Of a DNA stretch of 48,671 nt, positions 35,105 through 44,985 are shown one piece after another. Position numbers and translations under genes: made by a program. Numbering within the stretch: position 1 is the stretch's first letter; each line of letters starts with the position of its first letter. Location: positions 1-48,671 of the forward strand of contig SUXN01000022.1 in assembly GCA_015060965.1 (NCBI GenBank), given 5' to 3'. The stretch comes from Bacteroidales bacterium (GTDB taxonomy: Bacteria > Bacteroidota > Bacteroidia > Bacteroidales > Bacteroidaceae). The notes beneath the pieces are model-generated. The model was given only the letters and a program-made list of their open reading frames with translations. It had not been told where the DNA came from and ran no database searches.

Positions 35105-35258
35105 ATAAAAAGGCTACATCTTTCCACTTTTAACCCCACTTCGTGGGCTTGAACCTTGGCCGCGCTCGCTGTGAAAGCTCAAGTAAACTTGGCTTTCGCT
35201 CGCTTGCACAAGCTTTCATCTTTCATCTTTCATCTTTCATCTTTCCACTTTTAATACT
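35105..35258 (+). repeat. Diverged relative of the 83-bp promoter repeat plus TTTCATC x4
   Basis: 35140-35212 carries CGCTCGCTGTG, the dyad CAAGTAAACTTG and CGCTCGCTTGCACAAG. It has the same order and orientation to the downstream gene as the promoter repeat at 29808, but no TAnnTTTG box. Four exact TTTCATC copies (35214-35241) follow, then TTTCCAC, leading to the Maf start at 35259. Confidence 0.6.
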
Positions 35259-35843
35259 ATGCTTGAAAACTTGAAAAAATACAGAATAATCCTTGCATCG
35301 GCATCACCGCGCCGCAAGGAACTTATGCAGGGCCTGGACCTTGATTTCGAGGTGCGTCGCCTGCCCGATGTCGATGAGTCGTTCCCTGCGTCGCTGCAGG
35401 GTGGTGACATTCCTCTTTACATATCAAAGAAGAAGGCCGATGCTTACCGTCCTTTCATGGCTGCCGATGAACTTGTAATTACAGCCGACACCATTGTCTG
35501 GCTCGACGGCATTGCTCTTGGAAAGCCTGCCGATGAGGCCGATGCGCGCCGTATGTTGCGAAATATGTCAGGAAAAACGCATCAGGTGTTCACGGGCGTT
35601 ACAATAACCACCAAAGGGGAACAGCGCAGTTTCGTGGCGCAGTCCGATGTTACTTTTGCAACCCTTGATGATGATGAGATAGAGTATTACATCGCGAAGT
35701 ATAAACCTATGGACAAAGCCGGATCATACGGTGCCCAAGAGTGGATAGGTTACATTGGCATGTCGAATATTGTGGGCTCTTATTTCAATGTCATGGGCTT
35801 GCCGGTACAGAGGCTTTATAATGAACTGAAACACCTTCGGTAG
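35259..35843 (+). CDS. maf: Maf-family nucleotide pyrophosphatase
   Basis: 194 residues, the normal length. Maf proteins hydrolyse non-canonical or modified nucleoside triphosphates (dTTP/UTP/m5-type substrates) and have been linked to septum control. Motifs are IILASASPRRKELMQ, the substrate loop DVDESFP, ITADTIVWLDG, the Lys in LGKPADEADARRML, HQVFTGVTI, and the end motif YIGMSNIVGSYFNVMGLPVQ. It stands alone, downstream of repeat DNA. Confidence 0.94.
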   Translation: MLENLKKYRIILASASPRRKELMQGLDLDFEVRRLPDVDESFPASLQGGDIPLYISKKKADAYRPFMAADELVITADTIVWLDGIALGKPADEADARRMLRNMSGKTHQVFTGVTITTKGEQRSFVAQSDVTFATLDDDEIEYYIAKYKPMDKAGSYGAQEWIGYIGMSNIVGSYFNVMGLPVQRLYNELKHLR

Positions 35844-35905
35844 CCTTGACTTTTTTTTGGTAACCATGTAAAATAAAATTTGCTCATAAAAAAATGAAAC
35901 TTTTT

Positions 35906-35936
35906 TTTGATGTGAGCATACTTTGCCGTATCTTTG
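35906..35936 (+). promoter_or_regulatory. Promoter of pyrG
   Basis: TTTG (35906-35909), 19 nt, then TATCTTTG (35929-35936). The start lies about 140 nt before the ATG, so the leader is long. It contains a GTCCAAA/TTTTGGAC hairpin near its 5' end, long T-tracts and a CCTG/CAGG hairpin near 36030. Confidence 0.75.
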
Positions 35937-36067
35937 CGTGTCCAAAGGTATATGTTTTGGACATTGAAATGAGGTCGCTTTTTTTGTCGGTTCCGGGCTG
36001 TTTTGTTTAGATTTTTTTTTAACCGCCTAACCTGATAAAAACCAGGCACTTCTTTGTTTAAGTATAA

Positions 36068-37687
<1,620 letters not shown>

Positions 37688-37709
37688 GCAATAATATATA
37701 ATGTAATAG

Positions 37710-37746
37710 AGCGGGAGAGTGTAATATATGCTCTCCCGCTTTGCTT
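37710..37746 (+). terminator. Terminator of pyrG
   Basis: A perfect 10-bp stem AGCGGGAGAG (37710-37719) / CTCTCCCGCT (37731-37740) followed by TTGCTT, 22 nt past the stop codon. Confidence 0.85.
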
Positions 37747-37789
37747 GTGTGAATTTGGGAATTTAATAATATTTATGCACCATAAGCAA

Positions 37790-37880
37790 CAGATCATATC
37801 CGAGATTTCTCGTCGCTGCGCTCTGTCGAAATGACAAAATATGGTTTTGTTATCGGCAGAAATCAGATTCTTATAGTTTT
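37790..37880. repeat. Dispersed TCTCGTCGCTGCG...GAAATGACA repeat
   Basis: A relic of the composite family: GAGATTTCTCGTCGCTGCGC, then CTGTCGAAATGACA and TTTTGTTATCGGCAG. It sits between the pyrG terminator and the lipoprotein promoter, with no gene. Confidence 0.6.
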
Positions 37881-37903
37881 GTATCGGATATGAGTCTGTA
37901 GAG

Positions 37904-37936
37904 TTTGTTATTCCTGCAATAAGAATATTATATTTG
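37904..37936 (+). promoter_or_regulatory. Promoter of the duplicated-domain lipoprotein
   Basis: TTTG (37904-37907), 21 nt, then TATATTTG (37929-37936), 32 nt before the ATG. Confidence 0.8.
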
Positions 37937-37968
37937 CACTAAAGCTTGGATTTGCAAAATTCATAATT

Positions 37969-38931
37969 ATGAAAACGTTCTTATATTCTATTCTTTTATT
38001 AAGCATAGTTGCTTGCAGTGGAAATAAACCTCAAGGTGTAGATGTTGCGGGTATTACCCCGTCGCCCTTTGTGGGTTATTGGGTTAACGTCGGAGTCAAT
38101 GATACTGTGCAGAATATCTCCTTGCGCATTGGCGAACGCAATGACTCTTTGCTGATATCCTTTTATTGGGAAAGGGAAGAACCTTTTTACATGACGGGAA
38201 ATCCAATGAACGATACCGTTGGAGAGATGATACCGCAGGCTTGTATTGCTGTCCCCCAAAACGGGAATAAGGCGGCAGGTAATATCGTGAATCAATATTT
38301 TAGTGTGTTTCAGAATTACCCCCGGAATGAATATTATCCTCTCTGTCTTGAACTTAAATCACTTGATACACTTACTTTCAAGATAGATGGCAACGTGAAC
38401 TACTGGCCCGACAGCGCTATCCTTGTCCGCAAGAGCAGCGAGAACTCTGTTTTTTCGACAAAGGTCGTTGAATTGTATAAGGAGCATTATAATATACCCG
38501 ATACGGAAGTCACTGGTACAAACAAATTTGATATAACAGGTATTGAACCATCTCCTTTTATTGGTAGATGGGAGTGGACTGAAAATGGACCTTGGCAGGT
38601 TTTCTACGTATATGTAGCTGAAAGGAACGATTCTCTCCTCATTGCTCCCGGTGGTGTCTTCCTGGGTGGGTACAGAATACAGAACGCAGAATATGATGAA
38701 GAAGACAGACTCTTTCCCCAAGCATTTCTTCAACTGCCAAAGAGTGAAAATAAAGCAGTAGGATATTTTGCGGCCGATGAAATTCCGTTCGCAGGAAAAT
38801 GCAACTGCGGGGTATCTTTGGAACTGTTCAGCAATAATACAATGCTGTTTAGGACAGGGGAATCCATTGGCTTTTGGCCCGACAGCGCGGTAATGGTGCG
38901 TGCAAGCAGTGAAGCTCCTGTTTTCAGGTGA
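37969..38931 (+). CDS. Lipoprotein with two copies of an unknown domain
   Basis: 320 residues. The lipobox VACSG places the lipidated Cys at 16 after a short hydrophobic signal. The rest is an internal duplication of ~130 residues, about 29-162 and 191-320. Each repeat begins I.PSPF.G.W, has a GERNDSLLI / AERNDSLLI strand and closes with WPDSA..VR.SSE..VF. I do not recognise the family. The pattern suggests a small beta-rich periplasmic or surface module, perhaps ligand-binding. The gene is monocistronic, with its own promoter and repeat DNA downstream. Confidence 0.85.
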   Translation: MKTFLYSILLLSIVACSGNKPQGVDVAGITPSPFVGYWVNVGVNDTVQNISLRIGERNDSLLISFYWEREEPFYMTGNPMNDTVGEMIPQACIAVPQNGNKAAGNIVNQYFSVFQNYPRNEYYPLCLELKSLDTLTFKIDGNVNYWPDSAILVRKSSENSVFSTKVVELYKEHYNIPDTEVTGTNKFDITGIEPSPFIGRWEWTENGPWQVFYVYVAERNDSLLIAPGGVFLGGYRIQNAEYDEEDRLFPQAFLQLPKSENKAVGYFAADEIPFAGKCNCGVSLELFSNNTMLFRTGESIGFWPDSAVMVRASSEAPVFR

Positions 38932-39386
38932 TAGCAGTTTGGGTTGATGCTGTTTAAAATTTCTACTAAAATTCACAGAACATTCTTTAATTAAAGTTCG
39001 CAGTGCTCCTCTTGAAGACTCCTCCGTCACAGCGCTTTGCTTGTGCCACCTCCTCTATAAACAAAGGAGGACTCAAGTCTTTTATTTTAAAGAATTACTT
39101 GAAATACAAGTTCACAGTCCTCCTCTTGATTTAAGAGGAGGGGGACCGCTTGCGGTGGAGGAGATTGATGATTGTTTGCTTTATTTCCTAACCCTTTTTG
39201 TGAGGGTTTGTTGAAAGACTCCTCCGTCGCTGCGCTTCGCTTGTGCCACCTCCTCTATGAACAGCAGAGGAGCCCACTATATTGCAACAAGTTGCAATCC
39301 TGAGGGGGTAGAAAAGCTAAGGAGTGCACTCATTTGCAAAATATTTTGCCTCGTTAACTTTTATTAACTCTAAAAATTTCTTTATC
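38932..39386. repeat. Non-coding repeat cluster before the BlaI gene
   Basis: It contains, in reverse orientation, the GTGCTCCTCTTG/ACTCCTCCGTCAC mosaic (39001-39080, 39215-39275), a CCTCTTGATTTAAGAGGAGG hairpin with GACCGCTTGCGGTGGAGGAG (39117-39163), and a TTGCAACAAGTTGCAA dyad (39280-39297). No gene is seen. Confidence 0.7.
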
Positions 39387-39435
39387 AACTAAGAATTATA
39401 GTTCTTTGTTGTGTCAACTATAACGCATAGTTGAC
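39387..39435 (+). promoter_or_regulatory. Candidate BlaI-type operators
   Basis: Two inverted repeats share the half-site AACTA. The first is AACTA-N7-TAGTT (39387-39403). The second is a perfect 9-bp GTCAACTAT-N5-ATAGTTGAC (39413-39435), 39 nt before the BlaI-family start codon. Their position suits an autoregulated repressor. The sequence differs from the TACA/TGTA operators of classical BlaI/MecI. Confidence 0.5.
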
Positions 39436-39473
39436 GCACGATGTTTTTTGTAGTTTAATTACGAAGATATATT

Positions 39474-39836
39474 ATGAAGAATCTTACAAAAAGAGAAGAG
39501 GAACTCATGAAGCTCTTTTGGGAGAAAGGTCCCATGTTCGTTAAGGAGATTATCCCTTTGCTTGATGACCCGAAGCCGCACTTCAATACAATATCTACCA
39601 TTGTGCGCGGCCTTGAGGCAAAAGGTTTTGTTGCGCACGAGGCTTTCGGCAACACTCACCGTTACTATGCGGCAGTGAGCGAGAGCGAGCACGGCAAGCA
39701 GACGCTCGGCAGTGTGGTGAACCGCTTTTTCGGCAGTTCTTACATCAATGCGGTATCTTCGCTTGTGAAAGAGGAGAAAATCTCTATCGAAGAGCTCAAG
39801 AGTCTCATTGACCTTGTAGAAAACCAGGATAAATAA
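39474..39836 (+). CDS. BlaI/MecI-family transcriptional repressor
   Basis: 120 residues with a winged-helix fold: MKNLTKREEELMKLFWEKGP, then DPKPHFNTISTIVRGLEAKG (recognition helix) and AFGNTHRYYAAVSESEH. BlaI proteins dimerise on palindromic operators and are cleaved after their partner metalloprotease is activated. The partner gene begins 21 bp downstream. Inverted repeats in the promoter fit autoregulation. No beta-lactamase gene is adjacent, so the controlled process is probably envelope-related. Confidence 0.93.
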   Translation: MKNLTKREEELMKLFWEKGPMFVKEIIPLLDDPKPHFNTISTIVRGLEAKGFVAHEAFGNTHRYYAAVSESEHGKQTLGSVVNRFFGSSYINAVSSLVKEEKISIEELKSLIDLVENQDK

Positions 39837-39857
39837 CTTTTTACCCACTCCTTTGTT

Positions 39858-42395
39858 ATGACTGCATTCCTTATCTATGTTCTCAAGTCGGCGCTTGTGC
39901 TTGCGCTGTTGGTGTCGCTGTTCATGATTTTCATGAGCCGTGAGACTTTCCACAGAGTGAACCGTTATATAATGCTCTCCATTGTGTCCATCGCCCTATT
40001 GCTGCCGGCTGTTAACCTTGGCATTGAATCTCCGTTCAATGGGTTGGGTGATGCCATCAAGGAGTATCTTGCAGCGGAAGAACCTTTGCTCGCTGCTGAT
40101 ACCTGTTCCATGCCTGTTCATATGGCAGCCTTTGATGAGCTGCCCGTGTTGCCTGAGGCCCCTTTGGGCGTTCCGTCGGTTATTATGCCTGTTGAGGAAG
40201 AACCTTTCAACTGGTTGTTGCTTGCAGCGGTGGTATATTTTGCAGGTGTGGCGCTGCTTGTGGTGCGTCAGGTGGTGATGTATGTTCAGGTAGCACGCAT
40301 GATAGCACGCGGCAGGGTGGTGGATGCCTCAATGTATGGCTGCAAAGGAATAAGCCTCAGGGTACACCGCGGCAAGGAGAAACCGTTCAGCTGGTTCCGC
40401 TGGGTAGTGGTGAGCGAGAATGACCTTGCTGAGGGCGCACGCGAGATACTTATACATGAGACTGCCCATGCGCATGCCGGCCACTCATGGGATATTGTGC
40501 TTGCCGACGCAGTGATAATAATGCAGTGGTTCAACCCGCTTGCGTGGATAATGAAGAACAGCCTGAAGGATATACACGAATTCGAGGCCGACGAGGCCGT
40601 CATCAATTCGGGTGTCAATGCGAAACAATACCAGTTATTAATCATAAAAAAAGCCGTTGGCGCAAGGCTCTACTCTATTGCCAACAGCTTTAATCACAGT
40701 TTAACTAAAAAACGTATCACTATGATGTGTAAAGAAAAATCAAAGAAATGGAGATGTGCAAAGGCTTTGTACATCGTTCCGGTGGCTGCCATTGCAGCAC
40801 TTGCGTTCACCACTGTTGAACCGGTAAATGCAGCAGAGAGTGAAACACTCCCCAAAGGTAGTGAAATTATTGCTAACAACGAAAAGGAAACTGCAGAAAA
40901 TTATGTGCAGCAACTTCCTGACGGTGATGACAAGGTCTATCAGGTATGCGAGAATGCACCTGCGTTTCCGGGCGGCACGTATGCAATGTATAAGTATCTT
41001 GCCGACAATATCAAATATCCCGCCGACGCAAAGGCTGCCGGCAAGGAGGGGCGTGTTATTGTGCAGTTTGTAGTAAGAAAGGACGGCTCGGTTTCAGATG
41101 TTTCGGTGGTTAGAAGTGTAGGCAATGTGTCACTCGATAATGAGGCAGTACGTGTAGTCTCCTCAATGCCAAAATGGAGTCCCGGAACACAGGGCGGCAA
41201 GCCTGTGAACGTTCAGTATACCTTGCCTGTTCAATTCAAGTTGTCCGATGGCAAGATAAACAATGAAAAGAGAGAGAATGAGAAGAAAGATTATGGGACT
41301 GTAACAGGAGATGGCATTGTGGGCAATCCGAGTCTCATTGTCAATGGTCAGAAGGTGGATGCACCGTTTACGCAAATAGCGGATAATTATGTTGTTTTTG
41401 AGGGTTCTGCTAATGTTTCTGTTATCCTTGACGGCGAACCATATGAGGGCAACCCGAAAGACTTGGATCCCAAGACGATTGAGAGTATAACAGCAATAGG
41501 TGCAGATAAACTGTCGGCTGATGATATCAAGAAATACAATGCAAAGGACAAGGATGGTATAATATTCATTACAACATCTTCCGGTTCCCATGCCGGCATT
41601 GTGGGCAATCCCACTCCTGTAGTCAATGGCAAGAAGGAGGATCCTCCGTTTACAGTAGACTTTAATGTTGAGGAACGCACTGCCGATGGAGAGAAAATCT
41701 ATCAGATATGCGAGAAGGCACCTGAGTTCCCTGGGGGAATGGCGGAACTTATGAAGTGGCTCCGCATGAATGTCAGATATCCCAAGGCTGCACGTGACAT
41801 AAACGGCCAAGGTCGAGTCTTGGTGAGATTTGTTGTCAGGGCCGACGGCAGCATTTCAAATGCCGAAGTGGTGAAGTCTGACTTCTCCTCTGATTATTCC
41901 GAAGTCTCGCATGCAGAGCAAACTGCGAAAGAAATTGAACGTTACAAGACTGGTATAGAACGTATCGAGAACGATTGTAAAGAACTTGAGCAGCACATTG
42001 AAGAGTGGAAAAATAAGTTGGCGGTCCTTGAAAAGGATGGTACCTCGGAAAATATTCTCAATCGCCGTCGCGAAGAACTGGAGGAGGTACAAAAGCTTCT
42101 GGAAGATGAGAGGGCGAAAATTGTGATAATGAAACGTACACTTGCGCAGAAGGAGGAGATGCTGGCCAATTCAAAGAATGAACTTGATAAGATTATGGTT
42201 ACCACATTCAAGAACGAGAAAGGCGAGGTGATGAGTACTGATGAGGTTGTGGCACTGCGTGCCGCTGCTGAAAATGCTCTCAAGGATGAGGCTGTGCGTG
42301 TAATTATGGCAATGCCCAAATGGAACCCTGGTACTCAAGGCGGCGAGGCTGTTAATGTAAGCTATACATTGCCTGTAATGTTCCGTTTGAGATAA
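39858..42395 (+). CDS. BlaR1-like M56 metallopeptidase with two TonB C-terminal domains, one split by a coiled coil
   Basis: 845 residues. Membrane helices (about 1-25, 35-55, 118-140, 300-320) surround an M56 zinc-protease core with HETAH (200-204) and the downstream EFEADE ligand motif. The periplasmic part has a TonB_C domain (about 360-462: FPGGTYAMYKYLADNIKYPA ... PKWSPGTQGG), then a receptor-plug-like segment (IESITAIGADKLSADDIKKY, DGIIFITTSSG). A second TonB_C domain follows (615-845), interrupted between VVKS (674) and ALKDEAVRV (about 807) by some 125 residues of heptad-like coiled coil. The known role is to sense the envelope and trigger BlaI cleavage. The TonB_C parts suggest contact with TonB-dependent receptors or the wall. 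Confidence 0.9.
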   Translation: MTAFLIYVLKSALVLALLVSLFMIFMSRETFHRVNRYIMLSIVSIALLLPAVNLGIESPFNGLGDAIKEYLAAEEPLLAADTCSMPVHMAAFDELPVLPEAPLGVPSVIMPVEEEPFNWLLLAAVVYFAGVALLVVRQVVMYVQVARMIARGRVVDASMYGCKGISLRVHRGKEKPFSWFRWVVVSENDLAEGAREILIHETAHAHAGHSWDIVLADAVIIMQWFNPLAWIMKNSLKDIHEFEADEAVINSGVNAKQYQLLIIKKAVGARLYSIANSFNHSLTKKRITMMCKEKSKKWRCAKALYIVPVAAIAALAFTTVEPVNAAESETLPKGSEIIANNEKETAENYVQQLPDGDDKVYQVCENAPAFPGGTYAMYKYLADNIKYPADAKAAGKEGRVIVQFVVRKDGSVSDVSVVRSVGNVSLDNEAVRVVSSMPKWSPGTQGGKPVNVQYTLPVQFKLSDGKINNEKRENEKKDYGTVTGDGIVGNPSLIVNGQKVDAPFTQIADNYVVFEGSANVSVILDGEPYEGNPKDLDPKTIESITAIGADKLSADDIKKYNAKDKDGIIFITTSSGSHAGIVGNPTPVVNGKKEDPPFTVDFNVEERTADGEKIYQICEKAPEFPGGMAELMKWLRMNVRYPKAARDINGQGRVLVRFVVRADGSISNAEVVKSDFSSDYSEVSHAEQTAKEIERYKTGIERIENDCKELEQHIEEWKNKLAVLEKDGTSENILNRRREELEEVQKLLEDERAKIVIMKRTLAQKEEMLANSKNELDKIMVTTFKNEKGEVMSTDEVVALRAAAENALKDEAVRVIMAMPKWNPGTQGGEAVNVSYTLPVMFRLR

Positions 42396-42435
42396 GCCTC
42401 ACGTGTGTTTAACTTTATATTGATTATCGGATTGT

Positions 42436-43473
42436 ATGTTTCAAAAAAGAATATATTTTGTCTCCTTGACCGTGGCGGTTGCTCTTTTGTGTTCCGGTTG
42501 CGCAGCATTACACAAGAATGTATATCTTCCCGATAATAAAAAAGGCACAAGTGTGGTGACGCAATGGAACTCCAACGGGGATTACAATATAAAAGGAAAA
42601 ACCTTTGTATTGTCCCCTGCCGATGATTCAATAGCCGCGGACGACATGGACTTCTGTACATTTGCCCGGCTTGTGGAGAAATCACTGCTCTTCTCCGGAG
42701 CAATAAAGGCAAGTGAGGGACAGGCATGTGATATGCGTATTATGTTGGATTATAAATCTTGCAGCAATTCGGGTATAAAAGAGACGCTCCCCAACAGCAA
42801 GACCTCACCATTGTCATCGGCCGGGTACATATCTCCGACATATGCTTACCGGGCAAGCATGGGCATAATAACAAGAACAACGGAATATAATCATTATGTG
42901 AATATGTATGCCTTGGACAGTGCGAACAGCGAATCCAACGACACGCTCTGGAGCATAAAGGCATATAGCTTGGGAACGCCGGAGCAACTGCACGAGGTTA
43001 TGCCGTTTGTCGCATATTCCTTAAGAAATGAGTATGGCTTGAGCAGTAAGGGTACAAAAAAGGAGAGTGTCTTCTCGCATGACTATATGTTCAGGCTGTA
43101 TTACAAGAATTTCCTTAATCAGCCAAATGTCACCGACTGGCCGGAATGCAGAAACAGTGACGATGATTTCAAAGTGGCTTTTGTTGCGGAATATGATGAC
43201 GAGACGTTTGTGTGTATAAGAAAGAGTAATGGGGAAAAAGGCTACTACTCTTTCGGACCGTCAATCTATCTTGATGTGGATGGTGAAAGGTTCCCGGGAA
43301 CGGTGGTGAATACCGATTATTCTTTGGGCGATAAAGTGTGGAACGAATATGGAACAAGGTACTTTGTGTTCCGTTTTCCCGTGAATGTGGCGCATGAGCC
43401 GGTAATAGGTATGTACGACGAGGATAAACGTGGAAAGAAAGGCATGGAGTGGCAGGATATCCGTCTAAAGTAA
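42436..43473 (+). CDS. Lipoprotein of unknown function, DUF4136-like
   Basis: 345 residues. A signal peptide ends in a lipobox CSGC (lipidated Cys22). The first half has KTFVLSPADDSIAADDMDF and GQACDMRIMLDYK, reminiscent of DUF4136-type outer-membrane lipoproteins. The second half (from about 215) has beta-strand segments such as VAFVAEYDDETFVCIRKSNG and TRYFVFRFPVNVAHEPVIGM. I cannot name a function. It follows the BlaR1-like gene by 40 bp and precedes the aspartyl-protease gene by 31 bp on the same strand, so cotranscription is likely. Confidence 0.8.
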   Translation: MFQKRIYFVSLTVAVALLCSGCAALHKNVYLPDNKKGTSVVTQWNSNGDYNIKGKTFVLSPADDSIAADDMDFCTFARLVEKSLLFSGAIKASEGQACDMRIMLDYKSCSNSGIKETLPNSKTSPLSSAGYISPTYAYRASMGIITRTTEYNHYVNMYALDSANSESNDTLWSIKAYSLGTPEQLHEVMPFVAYSLRNEYGLSSKGTKKESVFSHDYMFRLYYKNFLNQPNVTDWPECRNSDDDFKVAFVAEYDDETFVCIRKSNGEKGYYSFGPSIYLDVDGERFPGTVVNTDYSLGDKVWNEYGTRYFVFRFPVNVAHEPVIGMYDEDKRGKKGMEWQDIRLK

Positions 43474-43504
43474 CAGTTTATTATAATCAAATATCTTCTG
43501 AATT

Positions 43505-44740
43505 ATGTCAAGACACTATCATTTGTTGGCTGTGGCCTTTGCTGCAATAATGGCAATGGGCTGTTCTAATGAGCGTAAAGATGCTGCTGTCGCTGAGAAT
43601 GCAGCTGTTACCGTTGTCAATAAGGACACTGTTGTAAAGAAACTTCCTGCCGAAGCTGTCCCTTTCAGCTACACGCGTCATATTTGCTTTGATGTGATGT
43701 TACGCGATTCGGTTCCTGCACGCATGATATTCGATACAGGTGCCAACAATCTGCTGCTCGACTCGGCATTCTATGCTTATCATTTTGCTGCAAACGGCAA
43801 TCTGCGCAAGGCTATGCTTGGCGGAGCAGGCAACGGAATGGAAATGGCAAACATCGACGCAAGCGGCTGGAGCTACTGTGTTGGCAATAAGTCACATACT
43901 GAACAGATGGCGGTGGTGCTTAATCTACGTAAGATAGTTGGTGATAATGTCGATGGCCTGTTCGGCTTGCCGTTCATGCAGGGCAAGCGAGTGGAATTCA
44001 ATTATGCCGACGGCTATATGCGTTTCCTCACAGCAGGCGAGGAGATTGCCAATGACTTTTTGCGTGTTGATTGCAAATGGCTCGGCAACAAGAAAGAGCG
44101 TATAATTTTGCCGCTATCCATAGCATTCGCTGACGGTTATACCATTAACGGAGATTTCCTGCTCGATACCGGTATGCCCGGTACGTTGTCACTCAACAGC
44201 ACCACGGCCAAGAAGCTGAAAGCCAAAGGGGTGCTTGATGATGCCGGCAAGTTTGTTTATACAGTAGGTGGTATAGGCGGTTCGGCTGTGCAGAATGATA
44301 TTTGTGCCTCGCAGATAACTGTCGCCGGCCATGCGCTGAACGATGTGCGTATCAACTGTTCCGAGAACAGTCAGGGCTCATTGGCCGATGATAGCTACGC
44401 CGGACTTGTAGGCAATGGATTATTTGAGCGCTTCGATGTGGTCTTTGATTTTGCTGAGTGGGTAATCTATCTCCGTCCGAACAGGAACTTCGCTGCACCG
44501 CAACCGAACTATTTCGGCATAGCCTTTACACCTATGGCCGACCATTGGATTGTGAACGGTCTGTTGGAGGGTGGTAATGCCGCAAAGGCCGGCCTGCGCC
44601 GTGGCGACCGCATTGAGGCCATCAATGGTATCAGGGCTACAGACAGCAATGCCTCTTCACTTTATCCGCTCCCCGAAAAGCTGACATTGGCAGTGATGCG
44701 TGACGGGAAAATTGTGGAGATTAGTGTGCAAAAAGAGTAA
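43505..44740 (+). CDS. Retropepsin-like aspartyl protease lipoprotein with PDZ domain
   Basis: 411 residues. Lipobox MGCSN (Cys20). Two aspartyl-protease motifs are seen, IFDTGANN (Asp77) and LLDTGMPG (Asp221), so a single chain holds both halves of a pepsin-type active site. A hydrophobic-glycine motif follows (LFGLPFMQGK, SYAGLVGNGLFERF). A C-terminal PDZ domain (about 335-411) includes GNAAKAGLRRGDRIEAINGI. It is likely a periplasmic or surface protease that binds peptide C-termini through PDZ. It may act with the BlaI/BlaR1-like system upstream, but that is inferred only from colinearity. A hairpin with a T-tract follows the stop. Confidence 0.9.
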   Translation: MSRHYHLLAVAFAAIMAMGCSNERKDAAVAENAAVTVVNKDTVVKKLPAEAVPFSYTRHICFDVMLRDSVPARMIFDTGANNLLLDSAFYAYHFAANGNLRKAMLGGAGNGMEMANIDASGWSYCVGNKSHTEQMAVVLNLRKIVGDNVDGLFGLPFMQGKRVEFNYADGYMRFLTAGEEIANDFLRVDCKWLGNKKERIILPLSIAFADGYTINGDFLLDTGMPGTLSLNSTTAKKLKAKGVLDDAGKFVYTVGGIGGSAVQNDICASQITVAGHALNDVRINCSENSQGSLADDSYAGLVGNGLFERFDVVFDFAEWVIYLRPNRNFAAPQPNYFGIAFTPMADHWIVNGLLEGGNAAKAGLRRGDRIEAINGIRATDSNASSLYPLPEKLTLAVMRDGKIVEISVQKE

Positions 44741-44760
44741 CCGGTGGAGTATTGGTGGGG

Positions 44761-44787
44761 TGTTAAACTTTTTTAACAGGTTTTTTT
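44761..44787 (+). terminator. Terminator after the aspartyl-protease gene
   Basis: A stem TGTTAAA/TTTAACA with a CTTT loop, GG and then T7, 20 nt past the stop codon. AT-rich but well formed. Confidence 0.7.
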
Positions 44788-44846
44788 GTAACAAAGGACG
44801 TTTTTTTACGTCTATTAGATAAAACGTAGAATTAAGTGAACTTTTG

Positions 44847-44985
44847 AAAAAAAGAACAGCCAGGTTGGTGGTTCTCCTGGCTGCCGGGTACGCTGCATGC
44901 GATGTTCTGTCGCCCCTATCGCGAAGGTGCATTAAACGTAGATACAAAATTATTAAATAAGGAACATTCTGCATGTGGCGTACCC
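44847..44985 (-). ncRNA. Predicted structured small RNA with its own terminator
   Basis: Read on the minus strand: GGGTACGC (44978-44985) pairs with GCGTACCC (44886-44893), CATGC with GCATG, and ATGTTC with GAACAT. This gives an interrupted stem of 19 pairs closing a ~54-nt loop. It is followed by a terminator hairpin AGCCAGG/CCTGGCT (44858-44882) with GTTC and T7. A TTG-N20-TAAAATAA sequence just upstream is a weak promoter candidate. A rod-like fold plus terminator is the form of 6S-like RNAs, but no family match was established. The SRP GGAAG tetraloop region is absent. Confidence 0.5.

Noticed and set aside
44847-44985. Assignment of the small RNA as SRP 4.5S RNA or tmRNA
   Set aside because: The conserved SRP GGAAG region and tmRNA ends are absent, so it is listed only as a predicted structured RNA.
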